The notes beneath the pieces are model-generated. The model worked only from the letters and a program-made list of their open reading frames with translations. It had not been told where the DNA came from and made no database searches. The position numbers and the translations under genes were made by a program. Positions 43,349 to 53,516 of a DNA stretch of 64,000 nucleotides are shown here, piece after piece (positions within the stretch are counted from its first letter, which is position 1; each line of letters opens with the position of its first letter). The DNA comes from Patescibacteria group bacterium (lineage in GTDB: Bacteria > Patescibacteriota > Minisyncoccia > Moranbacterales > GWC2-37-73), in the NCBI GenBank assembly GCA_022709545.1, contig JAKLIP010000002.1, positions 1 through 64,000 of the forward strand, in the 5' to 3' direction.

Positions 43349-45253
43349 TTACTGGCTGCTTGCATCAATCTGCACCTCAATCCTACTTTTATACTGTGAA
43401 ATGTGAGAAATAAATGATGGCCAAAATTCAATATTTATATTTTTTATATATGGGTATTTTTTAAAGACATCTTTAAGTTGATCTGATTTTTTACCAAGCA
43501 TTTCTTTTTTAATTTTTTCAATATCTATATTCGGAATATTTTTTATTTCTCCAAGGACCTTTAAATTAAGCAAGGAATTATCAAAATCTGCCTCAACATT
43601 AGCGTATTCTATTTTTGATATTTCCTGAGCAAAATCTTGGGATTGGCCACTTAGTGATTGTTTTATTATTTTTTTAACATCATTTTCTGAAAAAACAAGA
43701 ACATGAACAGACGCCTGGACATTATAATTAAATGAATTGACTATATCACCAATTTTTGTTCCTGATATGGATTTAGTTATGGTTATTTTTTCTGCCTGAG
43801 GTAATGCAATTTCGCCCTCTTGAAGTTCGCTTGAAATAATTTCGCTGATTTTTTCTTTTATAGCAGCTTCAGTTTTCGTCTTCGCATTATCAATATCCTG
43901 CTGACTTAGGGCAAAGGGCTCATCGCCACCACTTGAAGCACCATTTGTCATTGGCACAGATGATTTTGCATAAAATTTGTCAAATTTCGGTCCGCCAGAA
44001 AATCCAGGTATTGTAAATCTAGTTTCTTCTATGTTATATTCAGCTCCTGATTGATCAGCTATAACTTCAGCTTCTATGGCACCTGGCTGTAATGATCCTC
44101 CTATTGTAGTAGTACCAGGAACAACTACATTTTTTGTAAGACGAAATATCTTTCCGTCTGGTGATTCTAACCTAGTGGTAGCAATTAAAGTTTGAGGAGA
44201 TGAACTATATTCATTGTATATAACAACGCTTCCTTTCGCTTTTTTACCGGAAGTAGAACTTTTTCCCATAACATCATATGGCAAACTGATTTCATGCGTT
44301 TTATCTATTATGCGAATAGGGATATTTTTATCATCTGCCTGTACTGAATTTGAAGCATGAATATTTGTTTCAATTTTATTTTTTCTGATATCTGGTATTA
44401 TGTTTATTTTAGCACTGGGCAAAAAAAGATAAGCTGCAACACTTAATGGTATTATCAAGCAAAGCAACATAAAAATAACAAATATTTTTTTAGATTTTTT
44501 ACCAATTTTTTTAGTTTTATGAACAACGGGTTCAACTTTTTCATGCGACAAAGAAGAAAATATCTTTTCCAAAGTTTTTTCTTTATAAGAATCCAGCTTT
44601 TCAGTATTATGATGTTTTTTTTGAAAAATATCATAATTAATGCCCTTGGAAGACTTGTCCAAAAAAAATATTGGTTGATTTTTTTTATAAGACTTATCTT
44701 GGGGGACTTTCTGATGCACTAAATTATCAACAGTTACTTTTTTTGCATTTTTTTCAGGCCTATGAATGTGATTAGCTGGATTTATAATCACTTTTCTTGA
44801 TTGAGATTTTGCAGTTATATTTTTATTTTCTTTATTTTCAAAATCAGAAGATAAATCATAAAAATCGCTAGAGCCTATACTACTAAGACGTACTTGTTTG
44901 CTTTTATTTTCTTTAGTGATCATATTATTTTCATCCAGATTTGATTCATTATATTCAAAATAGTCTTCTTCTGTATTTTCTAAATAAACAGGCTCAAGAC
45001 CTTCTAATGTTGGCCTAACCTCTATACTTGCTCTTTGTGCCATTGAAGAACCAAGCTCATCTTGCGTGACAATAATAACTTTTTTACCGCATTTATCAGC
45101 TTCGCGCTTTAATAATTTTAAATTAACAATACTCTGCATAAAGAGAGCCCTTGGGGGTACAACAAAATAATTATTCTTCGCCATTGATTTTTTCAATCTA
45201 TCTATCACAGATGAAATTTCGTCATCAATATCTATATAAAATGTATGATGCAT
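43349..45253 (-). CDS. CPR-type membrane protein with baseplate J-like region
   Basis: The 634-residue protein has an N-terminal domain (1-100: YIDIDDEISSVIDRLKK and PPRALFMQSIVNLKLLKREA, then VIIVTQDELGSSMAQRAS), a disordered polar linker (100-250), a membrane helix near 258-280 (IFVIFMLLCLIIPLSVAAYL) and a long extracytoplasmic part with SGKKAKGSVVIYNEYSSSPQ and IEAEVIADQSGAEYNI. The last part is like the beta-rich repeats of baseplate J/gp47-type proteins. It may be a surface or assembly protein. It follows the FtsA-like gene by 46 bp. Confidence 0.65.
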   Translation of the reverse strand: MHHTFYIDIDDEISSVIDRLKKSMAKNNYFVVPPRALFMQSIVNLKLLKREADKCGKKVIIVTQDELGSSMAQRASIEVRPTLEGLEPVYLENTEEDYFEYNESNLDENNMITKENKSKQVRLSSIGSSDFYDLSSDFENKENKNITAKSQSRKVIINPANHIHRPEKNAKKVTVDNLVHQKVPQDKSYKKNQPIFFLDKSSKGINYDIFQKKHHNTEKLDSYKEKTLEKIFSSLSHEKVEPVVHKTKKIGKKSKKIFVIFMLLCLIIPLSVAAYLFLPSAKINIIPDIRKNKIETNIHASNSVQADDKNIPIRIIDKTHEISLPYDVMGKSSTSGKKAKGSVVIYNEYSSSPQTLIATTRLESPDGKIFRLTKNVVVPGTTTIGGSLQPGAIEAEVIADQSGAEYNIEETRFTIPGFSGGPKFDKFYAKSSVPMTNGASSGGDEPFALSQQDIDNAKTKTEAAIKEKISEIISSELQEGEIALPQAEKITITKSISGTKIGDIVNSFNYNVQASVHVLVFSENDVKKIIKQSLSGQSQDFAQEISKIEYANVEADFDNSLLNLKVLGEIKNIPNIDIEKIKKEMLGKKSDQLKDVFKKYPYIKNINIEFWPSFISHISQYKSRIEVQIDASSQ

Positions 45254-45299
45254 AAAATAATATTAATTTTAAACTTAATAAAATTGACAATTCACTTAG

Positions 45300-46562
45300 C
45301 TATCTATCTTGCATTGAATACAGAATTCTTCTTAATATTCCTGCCATTATTTTTTCTTCACCTTTTATGTCTAAGACTAAATTTGACAACGCCATAGGCG
45401 TAACATCTTGAGGATTTTTTAGCTCATTTGTATTATCCCTAACATTAGTTATATCCCTTGGTTGCAAATAATTAACCACTGGAATTTTAGCAAATGGCAA
45501 ATTTTTTAACCAATCAGGAGAAGCTAATGCTTTTTTAATGCCAGGAAGACCCGACCCTCCTCCACATAGTAGTATTTTTGAGGGTAAAACATCACTATCT
45601 GAAAATTCAGAAAGTGAAAGCTCTACACCACTAAGCCAAACCGAACAGTCATTTTGCAGGATTTGCTCTATTTTAAAACTTACATCACTGCCAAGTTTCC
45701 CTTCGGCATATTTTATCTTAAGCTCCTCAGCTTCATCAAAATCTATTCTTAGTTCTTGGGCTAATTTTTTTGTAAATGCTCTTCCCCCAAATGCAAACAT
45801 TTTCGTACCCTCCAAACCTCCATTTCGAACAACTGCAATATCAGTTGTGCCTCCTCCGACATCTATAAATATAGCATTAAAATCCAAAACATCTTCATAA
45901 TCAATGCTATGCGCAACTGCATAAGGCTCAGCGGAAATACTTAAAAGATCTATCCTTAATTCATCAGCTATAGTTTGTAACGCCCCTAGATGAATCATCG
46001 GGGCATAAGCATTGAAAATACTAACAGAAACATCCCTACCTTGAAATCCAATTGGATTATTTACTTGATATCCATCTATGCGTACATCTACAATTGCTGC
46101 ATTAATAAGTTTCACATCTATATCTTGTCCCGTTTCCCAAGAAATTTGCTCTTGAATCCGTTCGTAAGCTTTCATTTGAACTTTTTGGATTATATTTTTT
46201 AATTCTGAAAAATCAATACGGGAATCGGGTTTTCTTCGTTCATAATGAACAGTAGTGGTTGTGCCCTTCACTAATTCTCCGGCAATACCTACAACTGCTT
46301 TTTTTATTTTTTTAATTTTTGCATCCTTAAGCGCTTTATTTATTGTGCTTTGGCATGTTTCTATAACACCTGAAATATCAGAAACAGCTCCGCTTTGCAT
46401 ATTGCCTCTTTTTTGTCTTTCTTTTCCAACACCAATAATTGTAACTTTTTTCTCTTGAACATCAATCTCAAAAACAAGCGCTTTGGCAACTTCAGTGCCT
46501 ATATCAAGCGCTAAATAATAACCTGCACTATTTTTAGAAAATAATTTAGAAAAAAGACCCAT
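45300..46562 (-). CDS. FtsA/PilM-type actin-like ATPase
   Basis: The 420-residue protein has the actin-ATPase signature YLALDIGTEVAKALVFE (phosphate 1), FIDVGGGTTDIAVVRNG (phosphate 2) and LLCGGGSGLPGIKKAL (adenosine), and an inserted segment (about 80-175) in the place of FtsA's 1C subdomain. FtsA tethers FtsZ to the membrane; PilM serves type IV pili. The C-terminal amphipathic helix ILRRILYSMQ is typical of FtsA-like anchoring. No ftsZ gene is adjacent, so the choice between the two is open. Confidence 0.8.
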   Translation of the reverse strand: MGLFSKLFSKNSAGYYLALDIGTEVAKALVFEIDVQEKKVTIIGVGKERQKRGNMQSGAVSDISGVIETCQSTINKALKDAKIKKIKKAVVGIAGELVKGTTTTVHYERRKPDSRIDFSELKNIIQKVQMKAYERIQEQISWETGQDIDVKLINAAIVDVRIDGYQVNNPIGFQGRDVSVSIFNAYAPMIHLGALQTIADELRIDLLSISAEPYAVAHSIDYEDVLDFNAIFIDVGGGTTDIAVVRNGGLEGTKMFAFGGRAFTKKLAQELRIDFDEAEELKIKYAEGKLGSDVSFKIEQILQNDCSVWLSGVELSLSEFSDSDVLPSKILLCGGGSGLPGIKKALASPDWLKNLPFAKIPVVNYLQPRDITNVRDNTNELKNPQDVTPMALSNLVLDIKGEEKIMAGILRRILYSMQDR

Positions 46563-46577
46563 AAGACAAACAATATA

Positions 46578-47600
46578 TTATAACAATTTTTCTATATTAA
46601 CTTGTGAAATTAATTCTTCAATTTTTTCTTGCGATAGCAATCCTTTTTGTCCGCCATATTCAGTCACAGAATTGCTACTATTTATAATCCCCCATTTTAA
46701 AGCTTCTTCAAGGCTTTTATCTTTCAAATGAGCCGCTAGAAATGCTCCTGTAAATGCATCTCCTGCTCCAGTTGTATCAACAGCCTTTCTTACAAGTGCG
46801 TCTACATGTAAAATCTGATCTCCATCAAATCCCCATGCTCCTCTAATACCATCAGTAATAACAACTACTTTCATCCCTAATTCTTTTATTTTTTTAACCA
46901 AAAAAATTTCGTCATTAAGCTCATTATCCAATGATTTTGTTATTGATGATATAATTTCAATTGCTTCATCTTTATTGACAATAAGGATCTGGGATTGTCC
47001 AGCTGCTGCAACAACTTTTTGCGGATCTTTTTTAATATTTTTCTGTCCCGGATTAAAAGCTAGCTTCAGATCATTTTCTTTAGCTATTTTCAATATCTTA
47101 TCAATTTTATTTTCCCAACTTTCTTCTTGATTTCCATTAAGTGAACTAATAAAAATCCATTTAGTATCTACTCTTTCTATTTCTTCCGTGAGTATTTCAA
47201 GTTTTTCATTAGAATCACGATCAGAAAATATAATTTTATCTCCACTAGGAAGATGATCTAAGATAAATGAAAGATCGCTTTGACACTTTTCATCTGTCTG
47301 GATTAAGTCTGTTTCAACACCTTCCTTTTTTAACTCATCCTTAATCCATTTTCCTGATTGATCATTACCCACACGAGTACAGCAAAAAGATTTAATGCTT
47401 AGGCGTGCTAAACCACAAGCTACATTTGCAGCACAACCGCCAACGGCTTCATGGCGAACATTAGCCAATTGATATTTGGCTCCTAATTCAAAAGCGATTT
47501 TTCTTTGGGCCTCTAAATCTTCCGGCGTTTCCATTATCAATCCCCCATCTATTGGAAAAAATACGTCTTTAGTAGACGAACCGATACAAATAATTTTCAT
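46578..47600 (-). CDS. PfkB-family carbohydrate kinase
   Basis: The 340-residue kinase has the N-terminal GGCAANVACGLARL motif (about 55-68) and the C-terminal catalytic DTTGAGDAFTGAFLA (about 278-292), where the Asp is the base. It phosphorylates a sugar or nucleoside with ATP; ribokinase, fructokinase and adenosine kinase belong here and the substrate cannot be read from the sequence. It lies between eno and the FtsA-like gene, 20 bp after eno, so it may serve glycolysis-linked sugar entry. Confidence 0.88.
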   Translation of the reverse strand: MKIICIGSSTKDVFFPIDGGLIMETPEDLEAQRKIAFELGAKYQLANVRHEAVGGCAANVACGLARLSIKSFCCTRVGNDQSGKWIKDELKKEGVETDLIQTDEKCQSDLSFILDHLPSGDKIIFSDRDSNEKLEILTEEIERVDTKWIFISSLNGNQEESWENKIDKILKIAKENDLKLAFNPGQKNIKKDPQKVVAAAGQSQILIVNKDEAIEIISSITKSLDNELNDEIFLVKKIKELGMKVVVITDGIRGAWGFDGDQILHVDALVRKAVDTTGAGDAFTGAFLAAHLKDKSLEEALKWGIINSSNSVTEYGGQKGLLSQEKIEELISQVNIEKLL

Positions 47601-47621
47601 AACCCAATAAATTTAAAAAAA

Positions 47622-48917
47622 TTACTTTATTTCTTCTTCTATTTTCATCAATCTATTATATTTACAAAGTCTTTCACCACGCGAAAGTGATCCTGACTTT
47701 ATAAATTCAGCTGCAGTTCCGACTGCCAAATCAGCAATAAAATCATCCGTTGTTTCTCCGCTACGATGAGAAATCATAACCTTCATTTTGTTTTTCTTGG
47801 CTAATTTTATACAGTCTAGAGTTTCACTAAGTGTTCCAATTTGATTAACTTTAATAAGAACAGCATTGCAGGCTTTTTCTTTGATAGCGCGTTCGACTCT
47901 TTTCACATTCGTCACTAATAAATCGTCTCCGATAAGCAAATTTTGTTTTAAAATATTTTTTGCAATACCTTCTAGGATTGGTTTTTTTGCAATCTTATCG
48001 GTCATCATCGCCCACCCCTGCCAATCATCTTCTGCTAGGCCGTCCTCTATGGAAACCACATGATATTTGTCTATCCACTCGCGGTACATTGCAACCAGAC
48101 GTTCTTTTTCCAAATGAGCGCCTTCTGGTTTCAGTGTATAATTCCCCTCCTCTTCATCATAAAAATTACTCGCTGCAGCATCTATTCCAAGATTGATTTG
48201 GGCGCCTAGTTTATAATCGCTCTTAATTATGGCCTGGTTTATCATTTCAAGCGCCTGGGTATTGCTTTCCAGCTTGGGAGAAAAACCTCCTTCGTCCCCG
48301 ACACCGCTGCTTTGATGCGTAGCTTCAATAATTTTTTTTAGTGTATGGAAAATTTCACTTCCAGCACGAAGCTGCTCTGAAAACTTTTTGATGCCTGTCG
48401 GAATAATTTTAAATTCCTGTATGCTTAACCCGCTATCACTGTGCTTTCCCCCATTGAGAACATTGAACATAGGAACCGGGATTTTCATTTTCTCACTGCT
48501 TTTTGAAATTTTATTAATATATTTATAAAGAGGTAAACCCTCGCTTTTAGCCGCAGCTTTACATACTGCAAGTGAAACTCCCAAAATAGCGTTAGCCCCC
48601 AGATTTGATTTATTTTCTGTTCCATCAAAATCCAGCATTATCTTATCAATTTTAAATTGATCAAAAACATCTTTACCAATAAGCTTGTTCTGAATTTTTT
48701 TATTAACATTTTCTACAGCCTTAAGAACTCCTAGACCTCCATACCTCTTTTCATCTCCATCCCGCAGTTCAAGAGCTTCGAATTTGCCGGTTGAGGCACC
48801 AGAAGGAACTGCTGCAACAGCGCTGATTCCATTATCCAATGAAACTTCTACTTCAACAGTTGGATTTCCTCTAGAATCCAATATTTCTCTTGCATAAACT
48901 TTAGAAATTTTTGGCAT
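47622..48917 (-). CDS. eno: Enolase
   Basis: A 431-residue enzyme with AREILDSRGNPTVEVEV at the start, GVGDEGGFSPKL, VSIEDGLAEDDW, LLIGDDLLVTN and ISHRSGETTDDFIADLAVG, i.e. all catalytic and magnesium ligands. It turns 2-phosphoglycerate into phosphoenolpyruvate. It lies with pgk and the PfkB-type kinase, forming a glycolytic group. Confidence 0.98.
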   Translation of the reverse strand: MPKISKVYAREILDSRGNPTVEVEVSLDNGISAVAAVPSGASTGKFEALELRDGDEKRYGGLGVLKAVENVNKKIQNKLIGKDVFDQFKIDKIMLDFDGTENKSNLGANAILGVSLAVCKAAAKSEGLPLYKYINKISKSSEKMKIPVPMFNVLNGGKHSDSGLSIQEFKIIPTGIKKFSEQLRAGSEIFHTLKKIIEATHQSSGVGDEGGFSPKLESNTQALEMINQAIIKSDYKLGAQINLGIDAAASNFYDEEEGNYTLKPEGAHLEKERLVAMYREWIDKYHVVSIEDGLAEDDWQGWAMMTDKIAKKPILEGIAKNILKQNLLIGDDLLVTNVKRVERAIKEKACNAVLIKVNQIGTLSETLDCIKLAKKNKMKVMISHRSGETTDDFIADLAVGTAAEFIKSGSLSRGERLCKYNRLMKIEEEIK

Positions 48918-48969
48918 TTTTTTATTTTTCTAAAAATTAAATCTGATTTTTATTATTATAGCATAAATA

Positions 48970-50001
48970 TTATTTTAGAGCCTCAATTCCAGGCATTTTA
49001 TTCCCTCCAAGATAATCAAGCATAGCTCCTCCGCCAGTTGAAACAAAATTTACTTTATTTAAAGCATTTTTTTTCTCAAGAATTTCAAGGGTTTCCCCAC
49101 CTCCAATAACAACATAAGCCTTACTTTCTAAAATAGTTTGGAGTATTTTATCGGAACTTACGGAATATTTTTTTTCTTCAAATTTTCCAGTTGGCCCATT
49201 CCAAACAATTGTTTTGGATGATTTTATAAATTCTTCGAATATTTCTAATGTTTTTGGACCTATGTCCAATCTGTCATCTACAAAATCGATTGGCAAAATA
49301 ACTTTGTCGCTAAATTCAATTTTCTTATCTAAAGCTTCATTGGCGATTTTTCCACCTACCAGAATATGGTCATATTTATTTTCAAAAAAATTTATAACGG
49401 GCAATTTTGTTTCTATTTTAGCGCCGCCTATTATGGCTATGGCAGGTTTTTCAAAATTATTCTTTATCTTTTCCATTTCTTCAATTTCTTTTTGCAACCT
49501 CAAGCCCGAAAAGCTGGGCAAAAAATTAGTGATTCCAGTAACCGAGGCTTGATCCCTATGACTAACACTGAAAGCGTCATTAATAAAAACATCAAAATTG
49601 TTAGCCAATTTTCGTGCGAAATCTTTTTCATTACTTTCTTCCCCTTCATAAAAACGCACGTTTTCTAAAAGCAAAATTTCATTTGCACTCAAATCATTAA
49701 GTTTGTTTTTTATTTCTTCCGAAAGACAGTCTCCAATGAAAAAAATTTTAGTTTCTAATATATTTTCTATATCATTTTTTATTTGCCGCAAGGATAATTC
49801 TGGATTAATTTTACCTTCTGGTCGTCCGAAATGTGAAACCATAGCTACTTTACATTTTTTTTCGAGAAGATAATTAAGTGTTTCCTTGGCGGCTTCTATT
49901 TTGAATCCCTCCTTAACCTTTCCGTCTTTAACAGCCACGTTAAAATCAACCCTGAGTATAACTTTTTTGTTAAATAGATTAGCTTCTTGTATTTTTTTCA
50001 T
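48970..50001 (-). CDS. pgk: Phosphoglycerate kinase (short form)
   Basis: I start at MKKIQEANLF (50001, 343 aa), since mraY ends at 50027 and the longer frame would overlap it. It has VILRVDFNVAVKDGKV, AMVSHFGRPEG, LLLENVRFYEGEE, IIGGAKIETK, IVWNGPTGKFE and VSTGGGAMLDYL, all family signatures. Most enzymes have 385-400 residues, so surface loops are cut here, but the catalytic set is complete. It makes ATP from 1,3-bisphosphoglycerate. Confidence 0.95.
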   Translation of the reverse strand: MKKIQEANLFNKKVILRVDFNVAVKDGKVKEGFKIEAAKETLNYLLEKKCKVAMVSHFGRPEGKINPELSLRQIKNDIENILETKIFFIGDCLSEEIKNKLNDLSANEILLLENVRFYEGEESNEKDFARKLANNFDVFINDAFSVSHRDQASVTGITNFLPSFSGLRLQKEIEEMEKIKNNFEKPAIAIIGGAKIETKLPVINFFENKYDHILVGGKIANEALDKKIEFSDKVILPIDFVDDRLDIGPKTLEIFEEFIKSSKTIVWNGPTGKFEEKKYSVSSDKILQTILESKAYVVIGGGETLEILEKKNALNKVNFVSTGGGAMLDYLGGNKMPGIEALK

Positions 50002-50026
50002 TTCAGTTAAGTTTATTAATTTAAGG

Positions 50027-51133
50027 TTAGTGAATTTTACCCATTCCAAAAATTGCAATCAAGACTCCCAAAAGCGCCGTAATCATAGTAAAAATCCAAG
50101 CGCGCATTGTAATTTTAGCTTCCGGCCAGCCTTTGGCTTCAAAATGATGATGGATTGGGGCGGCTAAAAAAACTTTCTTATGAAAAAATTTCTTACTCAA
50201 TAATTGTATAGTTACGCTTCCTGACTCCAAAATGTAAAAAAATGCAATAACAAAAAGAACCAGGACTGAATTGGTCAGCATCGCCACAACACCCAATGTT
50301 GCTCCAAGCGAAACCGCTCCTGTGTCTCCCATGAAGAAACGGGCAGGATAAATATTAAACCAAAGAAACGCAAGTATAGAACCCGCTAAAGCTGCACAAA
50401 ATGAGGCTAAGTTAACTTTATTCTGCATAAAAGCTATTATGGCAAAGGAAAAGAATGCCATAAGCAGAACTCCCCCATTAAGGCCATCTAATCCATCGGT
50501 TTCATTTGAAGAAATAGCAGAAAATAGAATCACAAAAATGAAAAGAGGAATATACCAAAAACCTATAGAAAAATCTCCCACTGCTGGAATATGAATAGTG
50601 TCCCATCCTAACTTATAGAAAAACCACCATGATCCGTATGCCGCAATAACTAATAGCCATCCAAAACGCATTATAAAACGCATGCCTCCGCCCTTATTTT
50701 TCCCCCACCCACGTACGCTCATAATGTCGTCAAAAAATCCCAATACGCCGGCGGCAGTAAGGGCAAAAAGAGGAAGCCAGACCTGCGAGCGGCTTAGAAA
50801 ATCAAGCCGGGCTATAAAATTTATATTCAAATATTTTGCAATCCAAGGAAAGATATAATGCGAAGAAAAGACTAAAATTAAAATTGCAATCCAAATCACA
50901 GCTCCACCCATTGTTGGAGTTCCTGCCTTTTCAGCGTGTAATTTATTTATAAAATTCAATTTTTCCCCATTTACATCGGTACTTTTTATTTTGATGCCTA
51001 TTTTATATTTATAAAGTATATGGGTCCAAAGTGGAGTAATTAAAAATGTTAAAATGCAGGCAATTAAGCCCGTAGCAAAAATTTTCAATACATTTATTGC
51101 TTCAGGAATTGTTTGAATTTGAGCAAATTCCAT
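50027..51133 (-). CDS. mraY: Phospho-MurNAc-pentapeptide transferase
   Basis: A 368-residue integral membrane enzyme with about ten helices, GTPTMGGAVIWIA, FFDDIMSVRG (catalytic DD), ETDGLDGLNGG and IHHHFEAKGW: all MraY signatures. It attaches the peptidoglycan precursor to undecaprenyl phosphate, giving lipid I. Its presence means that the organism makes peptidoglycan. The gene is separated from other mur genes here and lies between a D,D-carboxypeptidase gene and pgk. Confidence 0.96.
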   Translation of the reverse strand: MEFAQIQTIPEAINVLKIFATGLIACILTFLITPLWTHILYKYKIGIKIKSTDVNGEKLNFINKLHAEKAGTPTMGGAVIWIAILILVFSSHYIFPWIAKYLNINFIARLDFLSRSQVWLPLFALTAAGVLGFFDDIMSVRGWGKNKGGGMRFIMRFGWLLVIAAYGSWWFFYKLGWDTIHIPAVGDFSIGFWYIPLFIFVILFSAISSNETDGLDGLNGGVLLMAFFSFAIIAFMQNKVNLASFCAALAGSILAFLWFNIYPARFFMGDTGAVSLGATLGVVAMLTNSVLVLFVIAFFYILESGSVTIQLLSKKFFHKKVFLAAPIHHHFEAKGWPEAKITMRAWIFTMITALLGVLIAIFGMGKIH

Positions 51134-51158
51134 ATATTTTATGCAGGATTGTGAAAAA

Positions 51159-52223
51159 TTAAAGTTTGCTTACTTCAGATTTATTAATATGGTTCCATAC
51201 ATATGAATCGAATGCCCAACTCGTCATATTTTTTACATCTTGCCAGCGCGTGTTATCGTCTAAGACAACTGCTACAACACGATGCTTTTTAGTTGAATCT
51301 GAAACGACTGCAAGAAGCGAGCGGCCAGCCAACGGAGTAAACCCAGTTTTACAACCCAAAGCATTCGGTATTTGTACAATATTTAAAACAGTATTTAGAA
51401 TATCATGTTCGGTTTTTCCGTCTGTTGAACAGATTGATATTGGATTGTCCTGCGAAAAATTAAATATTTTCCATATTTCATTATACCTGAGAGAATAAGC
51501 AGTTATTTTAGCAATATCATAGGCGGAAGAATAACACTCTGACTCACGTCCATCAGGTTCCAACCCAGAAGGAGTGCAAAAATGACTATCAACAAGGCCG
51601 AGTTCTTTAGCTCTTTTATTCATGAGTTCAGCAAATGCATCCTGTGAACCAGAAATATGTTTTCCGAGTGCTATGGCTGCATCATTTGCACTATTTAATA
51701 ATGCTGCCTCTAAAAGATTTTTAACAGATATTTTTTCTCCAACCATTAATCTTTGTCCATTACAAAATCCGCTACGAGGACAACCTATTTTTGTTCCATC
51801 AGCATAAATTGCTTCTTCATCAATTACGACTTCTTCATCTAGGTTTTTTACTTTCTCCACTACCAATAATGCTGTCATAATTTTTGTTAGCGATGCTATT
51901 TGTCTCTGCTGTTTGCCATTATTATCATGCAAAACTATTCCAGTATCAGCATCAATAACCACTGAAGCATGTGCTCCAGGAACCACGAGATCTTTTATTC
52001 CATCTTTCCTTGTAGGTTGATATTCCGGATAATCAACAGCTTGAGCTTTGGTTTTTTTAGGCTCTTTAGATTTAGAAGATTCCACACCCCTTACTTCAGA
52101 CTGAATACTGTGGCTACCCGATTTAAAATTAGTCTGTTCTCCAACAGAAAAAATTTCCTGCATGACCAAGAAAGAATTCAATGGAAAAATTACAATCATC
52201 AAAATTGTAGCCCACATTGCCAT
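51159..52223 (-). CDS. D-alanyl-D-alanine carboxypeptidase (PBP5/6 type)
   Basis: A 354-residue protein with an N-terminal membrane or signal helix (about 3-22), a serine-rich linker, and the three penicillin-binding motifs: SxxK (IASLTKIMTALL), SxN (LNSANDAAI) and KTG (LGCKTGFTPLAGR). It trims the terminal D-Ala from peptidoglycan stem peptides outside the membrane. No C-terminal amphipathic anchor is obvious. It lies directly between mraY and scpB. Confidence 0.92.
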   Translation of the reverse strand: MAMWATILMIVIFPLNSFLVMQEIFSVGEQTNFKSGSHSIQSEVRGVESSKSKEPKKTKAQAVDYPEYQPTRKDGIKDLVVPGAHASVVIDADTGIVLHDNNGKQQRQIASLTKIMTALLVVEKVKNLDEEVVIDEEAIYADGTKIGCPRSGFCNGQRLMVGEKISVKNLLEAALLNSANDAAIALGKHISGSQDAFAELMNKRAKELGLVDSHFCTPSGLEPDGRESECYSSAYDIAKITAYSLRYNEIWKIFNFSQDNPISICSTDGKTEHDILNTVLNIVQIPNALGCKTGFTPLAGRSLLAVVSDSTKKHRVVAVVLDDNTRWQDVKNMTSWAFDSYVWNHINKSEVSKL

Positions 52224-52233
52224 AGTCTTTTTA

Positions 52234-52788
52234 TTACTCGTTATTAATGATAGAATTAATCCTTTCGTCTACTGAAAGTGTATCATATTCCGGGAGTTTT
52301 TTCACGCCATCAACGCCTAATTTTTTAAGGAAATCAAAGGAAACCGAATATACATAGCTTCTGCCATCCCTAGGATCACTATTTCTTTCAATCAAGCCAC
52401 GTAAAAGCAAATTTCGCAAGGTATAAGAACAATTAACACCACGAATAGCCTCAATTTCTGCCTTTGAAATAGGAGAACGGTATGCAATTATCGAAACAAC
52501 CTCCAGCGCCGCACTGGAAAGAGAATCCTGCAGTTCGCTTTTAACCAAGCTTTCGATGTATTGGGCGTTTTCTGGATTTGAAACTAGCTGAATTTCATTA
52601 TCTTTTTTTATTAAAGTCAAACCACTTTCTGCTTTTGAATATTTTTCCGAAATATTTTCTATGCATTTCTCTATATCTTCAATCTGAACTTTCTCTGATA
52701 AAATTTTGAATAATTTTGCTTTTTTAATCGGTTCACCATTAACAAATAAAATGCTTTCTATTATCGACTGTAATTTTTCTTGTTCCAT
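52234..52788 (-). CDS. scpB: Segregation and condensation protein B
   Basis: The 184-residue protein has two winged-helix domains, with ESILFVNGEPIKKAKLFKIL at the start and the family signature AALEVVSIIAYRSPISKAEI plus IRGVNCSYTLRNLLLRGLIE. It is the kite subunit of the SMC-ScpAB condensin. It follows scpA by 19 bp and precedes the carboxypeptidase gene by 10 bp. Confidence 0.95.
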   Translation of the reverse strand: MEQEKLQSIIESILFVNGEPIKKAKLFKILSEKVQIEDIEKCIENISEKYSKAESGLTLIKKDNEIQLVSNPENAQYIESLVKSELQDSLSSAALEVVSIIAYRSPISKAEIEAIRGVNCSYTLRNLLLRGLIERNSDPRDGRSYVYSVSFDFLKKLGVDGVKKLPEYDTLSVDERINSIINNE

Positions 52789-52807
52789 ATTTTTTTATTT
52801 ATAATTT

Positions 52808-53515
52808 TTATTCTATGTTTTTCATGTGTATCTCGGAAAACAATTCGTTCTGTTCGACATGGATTAGTTTTTGTTTAATCAATTCCAGCATCGCCAAAAA
52901 TGAAACTATAATTTCTACCTTGTCCTTAGCATTAGACACGAGTTCCGAAAAAGAAGTTTCAACCTTTTCCTGCAGAGTGTTCTGCAAATGAATAATTTTA
53001 TCTTCCAATGTCAGAATTTCCTTTACCATTTCCTCTTCAAGTTTATCTGCTATTGGTATTTCTCCTAGTATTCTAGAAAATGTTTTTGCTAAATCATCTA
53101 CGTTAATGTTTTCTGGAGGGAAAAAAAACACGCCTCTTCCGGAAAATCCTTCCCTAGAAAAACTTTCCTTTGGACAACTATATAGCAAGCCCATTTTTTT
53201 TGAAGCTTCTTTGAATTTTTTGTATTCTGCCAATTGATATTCCAGATCCTTGATTTCTGCTTCTTCCTCTTCTGTAAATTCAAGCAAAGGAAGCAAAGCT
53301 TTTGATTTTATCAGAATAAGCTTAGAAGCTATAGACAAAAAATCAGCCAGATGTCCAAGTGTTATATTTTGGGCATTGGCAACATATTCCAAATACTGGT
53401 CAGCGATTTTTGCTAAGCTAACTCTGGTTATATCAAGCTTTTGGTCTTCTGTCATCTGTAGCAAAAGATCTAGTGGGCCTTCAAAGTTTTCAGTTTTAAT
53501 TTGGTAATTATGCAT
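52808..53515 (-). CDS. scpA: Segregation and condensation protein A
   Basis: I start at MHNYQIKTEN (53515, 235 aa), directly after the MFS stop. It has YQIKTENFEGPLDLLLQM, the near-universal ScpA N-terminus, then ADFLSIASKLILIKSKALLP and the C-terminal VSFLAMLELIKQKLIHVEQN. It is the kleisin that bridges SMC heads. The order scpA-scpB is standard. Confidence 0.95.
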   Translation of the reverse strand: MHNYQIKTENFEGPLDLLLQMTEDQKLDITRVSLAKIADQYLEYVANAQNITLGHLADFLSIASKLILIKSKALLPLLEFTEEEEAEIKDLEYQLAEYKKFKEASKKMGLLYSCPKESFSREGFSGRGVFFFPPENINVDDLAKTFSRILGEIPIADKLEEEMVKEILTLEDKIIHLQNTLQEKVETSFSELVSNAKDKVEIIVSFLAMLELIKQKLIHVEQNELFSEIHMKNIE

Positions 53516-53516
53516 A

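Noticed and set aside
53098-53283. 61-codon minus frame inside scpA
   Set aside because: It is another reading frame of a well-conserved gene, without its own signals.
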